Shown one piece after another: positions 32,186 through 40,568 of a DNA stretch of 64,000 nt. Both the position numbers and the translations under genes were made by a program. The first letter of the stretch is position 1; the number at the start of each line of letters is the position of its first letter. The notes under the pieces are model-generated. The model searched no databases, was not told the DNA's origin, and worked only from the letters and a program-made list of their open reading frames with translations. Source of the stretch: Streptomyces nanshensis (GTDB taxonomy: Bacteria; Actinomycetota; Actinomycetes; Streptomycetales; Streptomycetaceae); NCBI RefSeq assembly GCF_001751255.1, contig NZ_LJGW01000377.1, positions 33,054-97,053 on the forward strand. Direction: 5' to 3'.

Positions 32186-32833
32186 ATGACGGCGACGAAG
32201 ACGAAACCCCTGCAGCGTCGGGCCAAGGTGAGGCGCCAGGAGATCCTGAACGCCGCAGCGCAGCTCTTCGCCGTGCGCGGCTACAAGGCGACCACGATCG
32301 AAGAGATCTGCGAGCTTTCCAAGAGCACGCAGGGCGCGCTCTACTACCACTTCCCGTCGAGCCCCAAGTTCAAGCTGGCGAAGGAAGTGATGATGCTCCA
32401 GCGTGACGCGGTCACGCTGCCGGACGGACCGGATGGACTCCACCGCCTGTTGGCCATGAACGCCTACCTCGCGCGGGAACTCCAGACCAACAAGATTCTG
32501 CAGGCCGGCGTACGCCTCGCTATCGAGCAGGAAGAGATCGGATTCACGGACGTAGCCCCTTACATGGAGTGGGTCGGCGTCTTCGAGACGCAGCTCAAGG
32601 CCGCAGAAGCGAAAGGCGAGTTGCGCGACGGAGTCGATCCCCACCGGGCCGCGATGACCATCGTCGGCTCCTTCTCGGGCGTGCAGCACCTCTCCAAACT
32701 CTGCGAGAACCGCGCGGACTTGCCCGAGCGCATCCAAGACCTGTGGAACCTGATGCTGCGGGGGATCGCCCGCCCCCATGTCGTGCTGGAGATGGACCCC
32801 CTGACACCCACCGGCGACGCTGCCGCCGGCTGA
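32186..32833 (+). CDS. TetR regulator, gamma-butyrolactone receptor (ScbR/ArpA) type
   Basis: 215 aa. The N-terminal HTH is of the TetR class: RQEILNAAAQLFAVRGYKAT, then EEICELSKSTQGALYYHFPS, a recognition helix very close to that of ScbR/ArpA receptors. The ligand domain keeps the length and the late helix pattern FSGVQHLSKLCENRADLPER typical of this family. It should repress genes until a signalling butenolide or butyrolactone binds. The second TetR gene 330 bases downstream is related, as in ScbR/ScbR2-type pairs. No A-factor synthase gene (AfsA) is in the window. Confidence 0.85.
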   Translation: MTATKTKPLQRRAKVRRQEILNAAAQLFAVRGYKATTIEEICELSKSTQGALYYHFPSSPKFKLAKEVMMLQRDAVTLPDGPDGLHRLLAMNAYLARELQTNKILQAGVRLAIEQEEIGFTDVAPYMEWVGVFETQLKAAEAKGELRDGVDPHRAAMTIVGSFSGVQHLSKLCENRADLPERIQDLWNLMLRGIARPHVVLEMDPLTPTGDAAAG

Positions 32834-33162
32834 GCGCATGGCCCGACAGGGGCCACTGCGTTGAACGCTCCCGGCGGCTCCGCTCCTCTGCCGCCGAGGG
32901 TTCTCGTTACGCATCCCTCTGGCACATGCAGCGCACAGTCCCGGCAGTGCCCCGCTGTTTCGCGGAGACGAGTCGGCCCCATTTCTGTCATCTTCACCGG
33001 GCATATCCCAACTGTCGTCCGTGGCCTGACGCTCACTCAGGAAGTCATCCGTCTCTAGCGTCGCGAAAAAAACCGAGAACCTTGTATGTTTGCGCGAGCG
33101 GCAGCGGACGTTGCTGCTTCGCTGTCCGTACCTCGGCGGTTCGCACGAAGGGAAGACGCGGC
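32834..33162. promoter_or_regulatory. regulatory gap with ARE-like site upstream of second TetR gene
   Basis: The gap has no gene. At 33066-33091 an AT-rich stretch AAAAAAACCGAGAACC followed by TTGTATGTTT resembles the autoregulatory elements (ARE) bound by butyrolactone receptors. It lies about 75 bases before the second TetR gene, a typical distance for feedback control. Confidence 0.45.
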
Positions 33163-33828
33163 ATGGTGCAAGTGCGCGCACAGCTGACGAGGCAGGCATT
33201 GACGATGGCCGCGGCGAAGTCGTTCAGCCTCAACGGGTACGAACGGACCACGCTCACCGAGGTAAGCGGCGCCGCGGACGTGAGCAAAGGGGCCCTCTCC
33301 TTCCACTTCAGCAGCAAGGAGGACCTGGCCGAAACCGTTCTGCGCGAGGCGTGCTCGAGGACGTTGCAGGCCACGAGGACGCTTCTCGAGAAGAGGCAGC
33401 CGGCGCTGCGGGCCTTGATGGACCTGACCCACTGGGTGGCCCACCAGCTCGCCAGTGACCCCCTGACGCAAGCTGCGGTGAGGCTCGTCCGCGAACTGAA
33501 GACTCCCTCCGACCCCGAGGTCAACCTCCTCGACTGCTGGCGGAGCATCTTCACCGAGGTCGCCGAGAAGGCCGAGGAAGAAGGCACGCTGCGCCCGGGG
33601 ACCACTGCTGAGGGTGTGGCCGAACTGGCCTTCTGCATCGTCGCGTCAGGAGCGCACTCCCAGCAGGCCGGGACTGAGGACGCCGACGGATCCGACGTGC
33701 ATCATCGTCTGTCAGGCCTCTGGCAAATGCTGCTGCACGGCGTAGTGTCGAATTCCGGATCGTCACACAGCGCCGGTACAGGACTCGACCGAAGGCCCAC
33801 GAGTAACGAGCCCGCGCTGGCCAGTTGA
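33163..33828 (+). CDS. TetR regulator, ScbR2/pseudo-receptor type
   Basis: 221 aa from ATG at 33163, with GAAGGGAAG upstream. The HTH is LTMAAAKSFSLNGYERTTL, then SKGALSFHFSSKEDLAETVL. The ligand domain ends with an extension (residues 195-221) rich in Ser/Thr. Proteins of this kind often lie beside a true receptor and bind antibiotics or other signals instead. An ARE-like site just upstream suggests control by itself or by its partner. Confidence 0.8.
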   Translation: MVQVRAQLTRQALTMAAAKSFSLNGYERTTLTEVSGAADVSKGALSFHFSSKEDLAETVLREACSRTLQATRTLLEKRQPALRALMDLTHWVAHQLASDPLTQAAVRLVRELKTPSDPEVNLLDCWRSIFTEVAEKAEEEGTLRPGTTAEGVAELAFCIVASGAHSQQAGTEDADGSDVHHRLSGLWQMLLHGVVSNSGSSHSAGTGLDRRPTSNEPALAS

Positions 33829-34024
33829 GGCAAGGGCGATCGCCCGAGCGCCGAGGCAGTACCTCGTGAACACCTTGCGGGTGCCATCAACACCCGCGCG
33901 CGAGCGGTCTGTTCGACGGCTGGTCGTGGACCTCGCGAACTCAGGCCCAGGCGTTCCTTCGCCGACGGTCCCGTGATACTCACTGATCGCCCTGTCGGAC
34001 TCGCCTCGCGAGAGGATGTGGCCA

Positions 34025-34720
34025 ATGCAATCCGCGGTTCGGCGCCTTGCCGAGATCATTCCGCCGCCTGCCGCTCCGGAGGTACCAACGGCGCAAACCC
34101 CGTGGGACAAGGCACCAGCTGAGGCGGGCATCGGTTTCCCGGAGGACTACCGCCAGTTCATAGGGACCTTCGGCGGGGGCATGATCAGCGCGGAGATATT
34201 CGTGTATGCCCCGTCACGGGGCCGATTCGGACCAAACCTCCCGACCGGGTTCCGGGGATTCACCGCCTTCACGGAGCAGGAGATCCCCACCAAACTCGCC
34301 TCGCAGGGCGTATCGCGATCGACTTTGCCGTACCCGCTCTTCCCCGCTCCGGGCGGTCTGCTGGCGTGGGGAGGCAACTTCAACTCGGACCACTTCTTCT
34401 GGCTGACGAACAGCGTCGACCCTGATGACTGGCCCGTCGTCTGGTTCCAGAACTCCAGCCGCCGCTGGCACCGCTACTCCGGCCGGCGAGAGACCGAGAG
34501 CGCGGCAGCGCTCGATCGGCGGTCCGAGCAGCCGGTACGGGGCCGCGGACGAGCGGCAGGCCAGGCGCTCCGGGAGAGCGACGAGAGAGGCATGGCAGCC
34601 TTCCTGCTCACCGCGATCTGGGACGAAGCCCACTATTCGATCTCCTCGCCCCACGAGGAGGCCCCGTACTGGATCCGGACCTCGGACTACGAGCGGGGAT
34701 ACCGCGGCTGCGGCGTCTGA
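34025..34720 (+). CDS. SMI1/KNR4 (SUKH)-family protein
   Basis: 231 aa; ATG at 34025 has AGAGG at nine bases, while the upstream ATG at 34016 touches the same site and is less likely. SUKH features are IGFPEDYRQFIGTFGGGMIS and, in the middle, GLLAWGGNFNSDHFFWLTN followed by WPVVWFQNSS. The C-terminal segment has MAAFLLTAIWD as in the family, before an unusual tail. SUKH proteins are commonly immunity proteins of polymorphic toxins, but no toxin gene with a matching partner is visible next to it, so it may be an orphan immunity gene. Confidence 0.75.
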   Translation: MQSAVRRLAEIIPPPAAPEVPTAQTPWDKAPAEAGIGFPEDYRQFIGTFGGGMISAEIFVYAPSRGRFGPNLPTGFRGFTAFTEQEIPTKLASQGVSRSTLPYPLFPAPGGLLAWGGNFNSDHFFWLTNSVDPDDWPVVWFQNSSRRWHRYSGRRETESAAALDRRSEQPVRGRGRAAGQALRESDERGMAAFLLTAIWDEAHYSISSPHEEAPYWIRTSDYERGYRGCGV

Positions 34721-34751
34721 CGCCCCCAGACCGCTGCCTCCTGCCCGATGC

Positions 34752-35051
34752 TCAGAACCGAGAACGCCGGCGGCGGTACTCGTCGAGAACGACCACTCCC
34801 GCAAGGGGTGTTGCCCGCGCTCTCTGCTGGGCCTCACAGGTGGCTGGGTGCGGCATGTGAAGCCGCTCGTCCCCCCACAGCGGCAGGTCCTTGCTCGGAC
34901 GGCGCGAGACGTACGCGCCCAGCCCGTCCCGGCGGATGGCGGTGTTGCCCTTCCGGTCGGGGGTCGGGTCGACAGCCAGCGTCTTGCCCTTCTCCGTTCG
35001 CGTGAAGATCACTCTTTGTCGGCAATCCGCGCACGTCCCAGGGCCGTTCAC
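34752..35051 (-). CDS. small CxxC zinc-binding-type protein
   Basis: 99 aa. GTG at 35051 overlaps the stop of the 61-aa gene (GTGA). The head has CADCRQRVIFTRTEKGK, then VDPTPDRKGNTAIRRDG, a short pattern widespread in small actinobacterial plasmid and phage proteins (CxxC, basic hairpin, VDP). Two further Cys/His positions (RLHMPHPATC) could complete a zinc site. It is the last gene of the isopentenyltransferase operon. Confidence 0.7.
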   Translation of the reverse strand: MNGPGTCADCRQRVIFTRTEKGKTLAVDPTPDRKGNTAIRRDGLGAYVSRRPSKDLPLWGDERLHMPHPATCEAQQRARATPLAGVVVLDEYRRRRSRF

Positions 35052-35233
35052 CGCGTCTCCCGGCTGTCCGTCTCGATGGGCACCCGCTTCCGACGGCCTG
35101 GTCCGCCTGAGCTGATCTGTTCCAGTGCAGCCCAGGCCAGTGCGGTTGCGTCAGTCATGATCGGAAGTGTCACATCCGCTACTGACACCCGCCCGTCGCC
35201 ACGGTGGGCGACTGCTCCCAGCGCGATTGGCAC
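35048..35233 (-). CDS. small orphan protein, 61 aa, between ipt-like and CxxC genes
   Basis: GTG at 35233 lies two bases after the stop of the isopentenyltransferase gene, and the stop at 35048 overlaps the next GTG. Such tight spacing on both sides supports translation even though the product is short. The middle part (TLPIMTDATALAWAALEQIS) is protein-like; the C-terminus is basic. Function unknown. Confidence 0.55.
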   Translation of the reverse strand: MPIALGAVAHRGDGRVSVADVTLPIMTDATALAWAALEQISSGGPGRRKRVPIETDSRETR

Positions 35234-35234
35234 G

Positions 35235-35978
35235 TCACACCTCCCGCACGGTGACGGCACAGCCGGTCTCTCGAAGCGGCCCCAGCGCGGCGGCCAGAGC
35301 CGCACGCTGGTCGCGCGAGTACGCCAAGTGCGCTGCGCGGACGGCGTCGACGAACAGGTAGCGCACCACGCAGTGTTCATCCCCCGCCAGGTGGGTGGGG
35401 TCCAGCCCGAAGCGCCGGCAGAGTTCCAGCACTTCGCGGTAGCCGGTGACGGAGCGGAGGACTGGCCGTGCCGCGGGAACGCGCCAGAGGCCTGCCAGTT
35501 CGTCCAGGATCGTGCGTGCTGTCGTGCCGTAGCCGAGCATCCGCTCGACGCGCGTGCTGACGCGCCGTTCGTATGCATCGGGGTCGCCCTCGAGTACGTA
35601 CTCGATATGGACCCGTCGGCCCCAGAACCACGTGGGACGGGCGAGGAGTTCCCGCGTCGTCGAGATCGATCCGCCTTCCAACACGATGGTCGACGCTCCG
35701 GTGTCGGCCAGCTGCTTGACGAGTCGCTCCATCCTGTCGACGGCGTCGGCGGCGGTCAGGACCCCGTCCGAGACCTGTCGCCGGTCAAGGTAGACGCGGG
35801 TCGTGCCGCGCAGTTCGCCCGGGGTCGGCCGACCGGACCCGACTGCCAGGGCTGGGTGGCACTGAATCCGGTCCAGGACCAGGACGGGCGCCGCTTCTCG
35901 TCGGGCCAGCTCCACGGACCGGGAGGTCTTCCCGATCCCGGTCGGGCCCAGAACGAGGTGAAGGTAGGGGTCCATCAC
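35235..35978 (-). CDS. isopentenyltransferase (adenylate dimethylallyltransferase, Tmr/Tzs type)
   Basis: 247 aa. The P-loop is LVLGPTGIGKTS at residues 8-19. DRIQCHPALAVGSGRPTPGE and then LRGTTRVYLDRR match the agrobacterial Tmr/Tzs and Rhodococcus Fas-type enzymes much better than tRNA-modifying MiaA. Tmr-type enzymes transfer dimethylallyl groups to AMP, the first step of cytokinin synthesis. The start is GTG 35978 or ATG 35975. No LOG-type phosphoribohydrolase or cytochrome P450 is nearby, so it is not a complete fas-like cluster. It leads an operon with two small genes. Confidence 0.85.
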   Translation of the reverse strand: MMDPYLHLVLGPTGIGKTSRSVELARREAAPVLVLDRIQCHPALAVGSGRPTPGELRGTTRVYLDRRQVSDGVLTAADAVDRMERLVKQLADTGASTIVLEGGSISTTRELLARPTWFWGRRVHIEYVLEGDPDAYERRVSTRVERMLGYGTTARTILDELAGLWRVPAARPVLRSVTGYREVLELCRRFGLDPTHLAGDEHCVVRYLFVDAVRAAHLAYSRDQRAALAAALGPLRETGCAVTVREV

Positions 35979-36424
35979 TGCCGTCCTGGCTGCGATGCAC
36001 TACGTCCCGGGGCCGGTTCTTCCCTCACCGCGAGGGTGAGGAGTTCCTCGTGCGTCGGAGGCAGAGCCGAGCCGCGGGACGGCGGGGTGTGATCGTGCCG
36101 GGCGTGCAGAACCACGAGAGCCTCCCAGGGAGTTGGCTGCCGGCTTGGGTGACCTGCAGAGGATCAGCGCAACGTCCTGTGGACAGGCTCCTGCGGGTCT
36201 CGGAGGGCGGGGGCCGCCCGGCGCGGCCGGGGTCTGGGGCGGACGAGCTGGCAGGCGACTCGCGCGGCATGCGCGTGGGCGAGACTGGTCGCAGATGCGT
36301 GAGCACGACGATGACCGGGAGCGAGACGATGCCGCAGTCTTCAGGCTTTCAGGCCGCGACCGGTCACGGCGTTCTCCCCCATCGAGCAGCGCACAAAAAG
36401 GCTGCTGTCGGTGCATGGGCGTCG
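35979..36424. other. intergenic region upstream of the isopentenyltransferase operon
   Basis: No frame is convincing. A short hairpin CCTCACC-GCGA-GGGTGAGG at about 36023-36041 lies close to the operon start and may be regulatory. It also serves as the 5' region of the plus-strand gene at 36425. Confidence 0.4.
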
Positions 36425-36787
36425 GTGTTGGAAGTCCGCCGGGTGACGGGCGCAGTGGGCCAGCCTGCGGACTGGGAGCGGACCCGCATCGAGCACGCTG
36501 TCTCCCTGGCCCTGGAAGCTGGCGGGGTACCTCCCGCCGACGTGGCGCCCTCCGGGCGCTGCCTCGTCTCCGGCTATCAGGTGTCCGCCGGGCCGGCGCC
36601 GCACTCAGCACGGGTCGTGTGGAAGCAACGCCCTGAGGACCGCTCCGCGGACGGCGGCGGACCAGGACTCGACGAGTGCCAAAGGGTGCTGTACGAGGCG
36701 TGCTGGGCCAGCGAGCGCTACCTCGGGTCCCGTCACCGGCCGTACCTCCTGGTGTGGGCGCGCGGGGATCCTGCTCCGCTGCTGTAG
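36425..36787 (+). CDS. orphan protein, 120 aa
   Basis: The protein-like part begins near GTG 36425; the frame is open upstream to 36050, but that part is low-complexity. It has a helical core (DWERTRIEHAVSLALEAGG) and ends with LYEACWASERYLGSRHRPYL. No strong ribosome-binding site. It converges with the DNA ligase gene, whose stop is at 36865. Family unknown. Confidence 0.5.
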   Translation: MLEVRRVTGAVGQPADWERTRIEHAVSLALEAGGVPPADVAPSGRCLVSGYQVSAGPAPHSARVVWKQRPEDRSADGGGPGLDECQRVLYEACWASERYLGSRHRPYLLVWARGDPAPLL

Positions 36788-36864
36788 AGGCCTGCTCTGG
36801 TGTCGGGGCGCGACGTCGTGGCCCGTGACGTGCTCCTGGCTGCGGGCTGCGGCTCCGTCAGGTC

Positions 36865-37757
36865 TCACTCACCGTGCCGTAGCCGCACTACTCGTACTCG
36901 GCCCGCGTGACGAGTGGTGCCGACCTGTACCTCGACCGTCACGCCGAGCGGCACCGGGCGCCAACCTCGTGCGGGAACGTTGTCGAGGTCGTCGGAGGGC
37001 AGTTGCGAGAGCGCTCGCCCGAGCTGGAAGCTCAGCGCGGCCGGCAGCACGTTGGTGACTGCCGGCGTTGGGTGACCGGGGAGAGCTACGACCACTGCAC
37101 GAGGACGCCGCCGGTTTCCGAGCACTCCGATGACGGCGGCGTCGTGCCTCACGGCGTGCCGGATCTTCTGCCAGTCCGAGGTGCGGCCCGGCCGGTAGCG
37201 CGAGGCCGTCCGCTTGAGGACGAGTCCTTCCACGCCGACCGAGCGCATCTCCTCGAACCATCGCTCCGCCACCTGTCGTTGGCCGGTGGCGGGGGTGGGC
37301 TGCAGGGGAGGCCCGAGCGGGGTGAGCAGATGCAGCAGGCGGTCGCGGCGCTCGGCGTACGGACGGGTGCGGAGGTCCTGGGTCGCTTCCCCGCCTTCGG
37401 CCAGGAGATCGAAGGCGATGAAGTTCGCCGGGCGCTTGCGGGCGAGGACGGCTGCACGCGTGCGCCCGGACAGTCCGCGGCGCTGAACGGACTCGAAGTC
37501 GGTCCGCCCGCCGGTGAAGACCACCGCCTCGCCGTCGAGCACGCAGCCGGCGGGCAGCGCGGCGGCTGCGTGAGCGAGGTCGGGGAAGAGATCGGTGACG
37601 AGACGTCGGCTGCGAGTCTGGAGGTACACCTCGCGCTCGGTACGGAAGATGAGCAGTCGCCAGCCGTCCCACTTCGGTTCTGCGGACAGACCGGTGAAGG
37701 TGGCGGGAAACGTGGCCGCGGGACGGCCAGGGCGACGTCCAGCGGCGGCAGCAGCAC
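36865..37757 (-). CDS. ATP-dependent DNA ligase (LigC/LigD-ligase-like), one-base frame break near N-terminus
   Basis: Start GTG at 37757 gives LLPPLDVALA, the normal head of this family, but the frame is then lost. The rest (from about FPATFTGLSAEPKWDGWRL) is in the next frame. Adding one C at 37725-37728 fuses both into 297 aa. Motif I is EPKWDGWR, motif III FIAFDLLA, motif IV EGLVLKR and motif V SDWQKIR, with an OB-like C-terminus (VTVEVQVGTTRHAGRV). The size fits a small single-domain-plus-OB ligase as used in repair or by plasmids. It follows the exonuclease gene by 29 bases and is probably co-transcribed with it. Confidence 0.8.
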
Positions 37758-37786
37758 GCCTCAACCTGCGCACGGGAGGTCCGGCC

Positions 37787-38731
37787 CTACGTCGCGGCGC
37801 GCCCGTCTCCTGTCGCGAGTACCTGCATGGGCGATCGCGGGGTGGTGGGAAGGCTCTCGTCCTCGCGCGCAGGGACCCAGGCGCCGAGCGTCGGGCTGGC
37901 CGCGGACGCCGTGGGGTCGGGGCGGACGGACGGACTGGGGGTGAAGGCCATGCCGCGCCCGCGCGCCATGGCCCTCAGCACTTCCCGGGCAGCGGCACAG
38001 TCGCCGGCGGCGCGGTGCGTGCTGGAGAGCGGCAGCCACCGGCGGACCCCCAGCCACCGGGCGTAGGTCTTCATCAGGCAGTACCAGTTGTTCACCAGCA
38101 GGAGAGGGCGCTCCCCGGCACGTTGGGTGTCGCCGAGCATCGTGGCCTTGTCGAATGAGCTGTTGTAGGCGCAGATCGTGCGGTGGCGGGTCACCTTCAG
38201 CAGATCTGGCAGGACTTGCTTCCAGGTCGGTGCGAACTGCACGTCGCGACTGCTGATGCGGTGGATGCCGTAGGCCTTGCGGGTGACCGGCTCGCTGGGC
38301 CGCACCAAGGTGTTCAGCAGAATCGCGCCGGACGCGGCATCGAGTACCGCGATCTCAATGACCTGGCCGAACAGCCGGGTTGTTTCGGTGTCCGTGATCA
38401 CAGAGATGCCGGGTTGCAGCAGGTGGCGGGCCTCCCGGGTGAGACGTCCCCAAGGAGGGCACAGAGCGATCTCCCCTGCGAAACCGCGGAGGGCGGGATG
38501 CTGCGCGAGCTCGCGCCGGATCTGCCGTGGCCGCGGGCCGCCGTCTTCTCGGCGCTCCCAGTCGAGCTCCCAGCGCCCGGAGAGGCCCGCCGTGTCCGCC
38601 CACACCTCCACCCCGTGCCGATCGGCGAGGTCTTGCGCGCACGCTCTGAGGTCGGCGGGCAACGCCCCCGTCACGTGCCTGCGTGCACGTGCCCCGTTCG
38701 CTGGTGGCGCTGCCGTTGCCGAGTTCGTCAT
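37787..38731 (-). CDS. DEDDh-family 3'-5' exonuclease
   Basis: 314 aa from ATG at 38731, preceded by GGAAGGCGGG. All DEDDh residues can be seen: ExoI in ISVITDTETTRLFGQVIEIA, ExoII in AYNSSFDKATM, and ExoIII in HRAAGDCAAAREVL. The nuclease core occupies residues about 130-290. The N-terminal 130 residues are unusual for a DnaQ-like protein (LPADLRACAQDLADRHG, a helical module) and may be a substrate or partner domain. It is followed by a DNA ligase gene, so a DNA repair or end-processing role is likely. Confidence 0.85.
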   Translation of the reverse strand: MTNSATAAPPANGARARRHVTGALPADLRACAQDLADRHGVEVWADTAGLSGRWELDWERREDGGPRPRQIRRELAQHPALRGFAGEIALCPPWGRLTREARHLLQPGISVITDTETTRLFGQVIEIAVLDAASGAILLNTLVRPSEPVTRKAYGIHRISSRDVQFAPTWKQVLPDLLKVTRHRTICAYNSSFDKATMLGDTQRAGERPLLLVNNWYCLMKTYARWLGVRRWLPLSSTHRAAGDCAAAREVLRAMARGRGMAFTPSPSVRPDPTASAASPTLGAWVPAREDESLPTTPRSPMQVLATGDGRAAT

Positions 38732-38906
38732 CGTCCCGCCTTCCGTACGCGTGATCAACACCATGCCTCGGAGGACTGACAATTCGGATGGGCGCTGGTC
38801 AACGACCAGGCGGGGGCGGCGATCGTGCGGGCGGCCGGCGAGACCGCACTCTGCGGTGACCACATCGCTTCTTGAGTGACACTCCAGACCGATTGACCTG
38901 TCTAGC

Positions 38907-38935
38907 TTTACTCCTAGCCCCCTCTCGCGTAAACT
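38907..38935 (+). promoter_or_regulatory. promoter of tRNA-Asp and the downstream gene row
   Basis: TTTACT, a 17-base spacer with CTAGCCC, and TAAACT at 38930-38935. The spacer core and the -10 are nearly the same as in the RNA ligase promoter at 22219-22247. The expected start is near 38941, 30 bases before the tRNA. Confidence 0.7.
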
Positions 38936-38970
38936 AGTCCATGTTGGCGGCCGGAACCCGGCTCAGCCCC

Positions 38971-39042
38971 GCTTCCTTAGCTCAGCGGTAGAGCATCCGC
39001 CTGTCGAGCGGAGGGTCGCGCGTTCGAATCGCGTAGGGAGCG
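38971..39042 (+). tRNA. tRNA-Asp (anticodon GTC)
   Basis: Complete cloverleaf: acceptor GCTTCCT/AGGGAGC with one G-T pair, D stem GCTC/GAGC, anticodon stem TCCGC/GCGGA with loop CTGTCGA, T arm GCGCG-TTCGAAT-CGCGT and discriminator G. GTC reads aspartate codons. The body differs from the usual Streptomyces chromosomal tRNA-Asp, which points to an element-borne extra copy. It stands at the head of a row of protein genes in the same direction, with no terminator seen before 42388. Confidence 0.9.
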
Positions 39043-39164
39043 CTAGCGCACCGGCAGCCGGTGAAACGGCTGCGCCGATGGCCCTGACCGGCCATCAGGG
39101 TGCGCTTTGGCCAGGACATTACGACCGGCCGTTTCGTCTCGTCACCCACTCCGTAGGAGGTCCG

Positions 39165-39554
39165 TTGAGTGCGACCACTGCCGCGATTCCCGCCGCCGGA
39201 TGGGAGCTCCACTGCGACTCGGGCACCAGCGACAAGTTCTATCGCTTCATCGTCATCTTCGGTTCGAACCCTGGCGTGATCTTCATCTACGGACGGCGGG
39301 GCGACCGCGGTCAGGTCCGGGTACACCCGCATGACTCCGCGAAGACCGCGATCCGGCGGGCCGTGACCATGACTCACGAGAAGGAGCGGAAGTCCTACTT
39401 CCTGACGTGCGACTTCACCCCCTTCTCCATCCCGGCCACGGAACTGGCAGACATGAACGACACCACGTCGGTCGACGCGCACGGCATCGCCGCGCTCTTT
39501 CGCCAGCAGGCCGCCGACCTCGGCAACGAGCGTCCCAACGTCGCCCCCCTGTAG
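39165..39554 (+). CDS. WGR-like small protein
   Basis: 129 aa from TTG at 39165, with a TAGGAGG site. The central part KFYRFIVIFGSNPGVIFIYG, then RRGDRGQVRVH, followed by an Ala-Lys helix with KERKSY, fits the WGR domain (W/YGRxGxxGQ), a nucleic-acid-binding fold also found next to MoxR/VWA genes. The match is moderate. It lies between tRNA-Asp and the MoxR gene. Confidence 0.6.
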   Translation: MSATTAAIPAAGWELHCDSGTSDKFYRFIVIFGSNPGVIFIYGRRGDRGQVRVHPHDSAKTAIRRAVTMTHEKERKSYFLTCDFTPFSIPATELADMNDTTSVDAHGIAALFRQQAADLGNERPNVAPL

Positions 39555-39590
39555 CGCTCCCCCACTCCCCTTCCGACCGCAGGAGTTGCA

Positions 39591-40568
39591 TTGTCGATCG
39601 CAGAAGAGATGCGGATCCATTGCGAGGCTGAGCTCGCTCGGAGTCAGACGTCGAGCTCCGCCAAGAGGCGGCCCCGCCCGAAGACCTCGGCCGCCCCGGT
39701 GTCCCATCTGACGCCGGTCGGCGTGCAGATGAGGCCCAACGGCCAGAAGTACCACCCCCGAAACCTCGCCGGGGTCGAGGACTTGGCCTTCTTGCGAGAC
39801 GCCCGCCGCCACCGCGAGCACGTGCTGATGGACGGCCCGCCAGGCGCCGGGAAGACGGCCATGGTGGAGGCCGCCTTCGCGGCTGACGCCACGAACGGCC
39901 ACCCGGGCGGCGTCGAGACGATCGTCGGAACGGGAAGCACCGAGGTTCCGGACTTCGTCGGCACGTTCGTCCAGAACCCTGCCACCAAGGCCTACGAGTG
40001 GATGCCCGGGCCGCTGATGCGCAGCGTCGAGAACGATGTGCCGCTGTTCGTCGACGAGATCGCCCTGATCGACGCGCGGGTGCTCAGCGTGCTGTATCCC
40101 CTCATGGACGGCCGGGACGAGCTGCGTATCGAGATGAACCCCACGCTGCCGCCGATGAAGGTGGGGCCGGGCTGGTTCGTGATCGGCGCCTGCAACCGCG
40201 ATGTTCCCGGCGCGCACCTCAGCGATGCACTGGTGAGCCGCTTCGACCACCACTTCCAGGTCACCACGGACTGGGACCTGGCCGCCGACCTCGGCGTGCC
40301 GCTCGGCTTGATCAAGGCAGCGAAGAACTTGGAGGAGCGCAAGGCCCAGGCGACGTACGAGGGTTGGATCCCGCAGATGCGCGACGCTCTCAGCTTCGCT
40401 GAGTGCTTCTCCCGCCACGGTCAGGACTTCGCCGTAGCGAGCCTGCTGCGCAAGTGCCCGGCCGCCGACCGCGAGGACATGGCGGAGACGTTGGCGTCGA
40501 ACCTCGCCCCGGCCGAGCCGCTGACGCTGGGCGCCCGCATGCGCAAGCCGCGTCAGGGGCGCAAGTGA
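39591..40568 (+). CDS. MoxR-type AAA+ ATPase
   Basis: 325 aa from TTG at 39591, with GCAGGAG upstream. Walker A is GPPGAGKTAMVE, Walker B VPLFVDEIALID, sensor-1 FVIGACNRDVPG and the arginine finger region ALVSRFDHHF. This is the MoxR subgroup of AAA+ proteins, which act as chaperones with VWA proteins. The N-terminal 50 residues are an unstructured basic tail. The stop overlaps the GTG of the VWA gene (GTGA), so the pair is coupled. Confidence 0.9.
   Translation: MSIAEEMRIHCEAELARSQTSSSAKRRPRPKTSAAPVSHLTPVGVQMRPNGQKYHPRNLAGVEDLAFLRDARRHREHVLMDGPPGAGKTAMVEAAFAADATNGHPGGVETIVGTGSTEVPDFVGTFVQNPATKAYEWMPGPLMRSVENDVPLFVDEIALIDARVLSVLYPLMDGRDELRIEMNPTLPPMKVGPGWFVIGACNRDVPGAHLSDALVSRFDHHFQVTTDWDLAADLGVPLGLIKAAKNLEERKAQATYEGWIPQMRDALSFAECFSRHGQDFAVASLLRKCPAADREDMAETLASNLAPAEPLTLGARMRKPRQGRK

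Noticed and set aside
38894-38935. TTGACC as -35 for tRNA-Asp
   Set aside because: The distance to TAAACT is about 30 bases; TTTACT at exactly 17 bases, aligned with the RNA ligase promoter, is better.
38941-38991. 16-codon leaderless ORF running into tRNA-Asp
   Set aside because: It ends inside the tRNA body and is explained by the transcription start of the tRNA.
39260-39275. GGTTCGAACCC resembling a tRNA T-arm
   Set aside because: Inside the WGR-like coding region; no cloverleaf.
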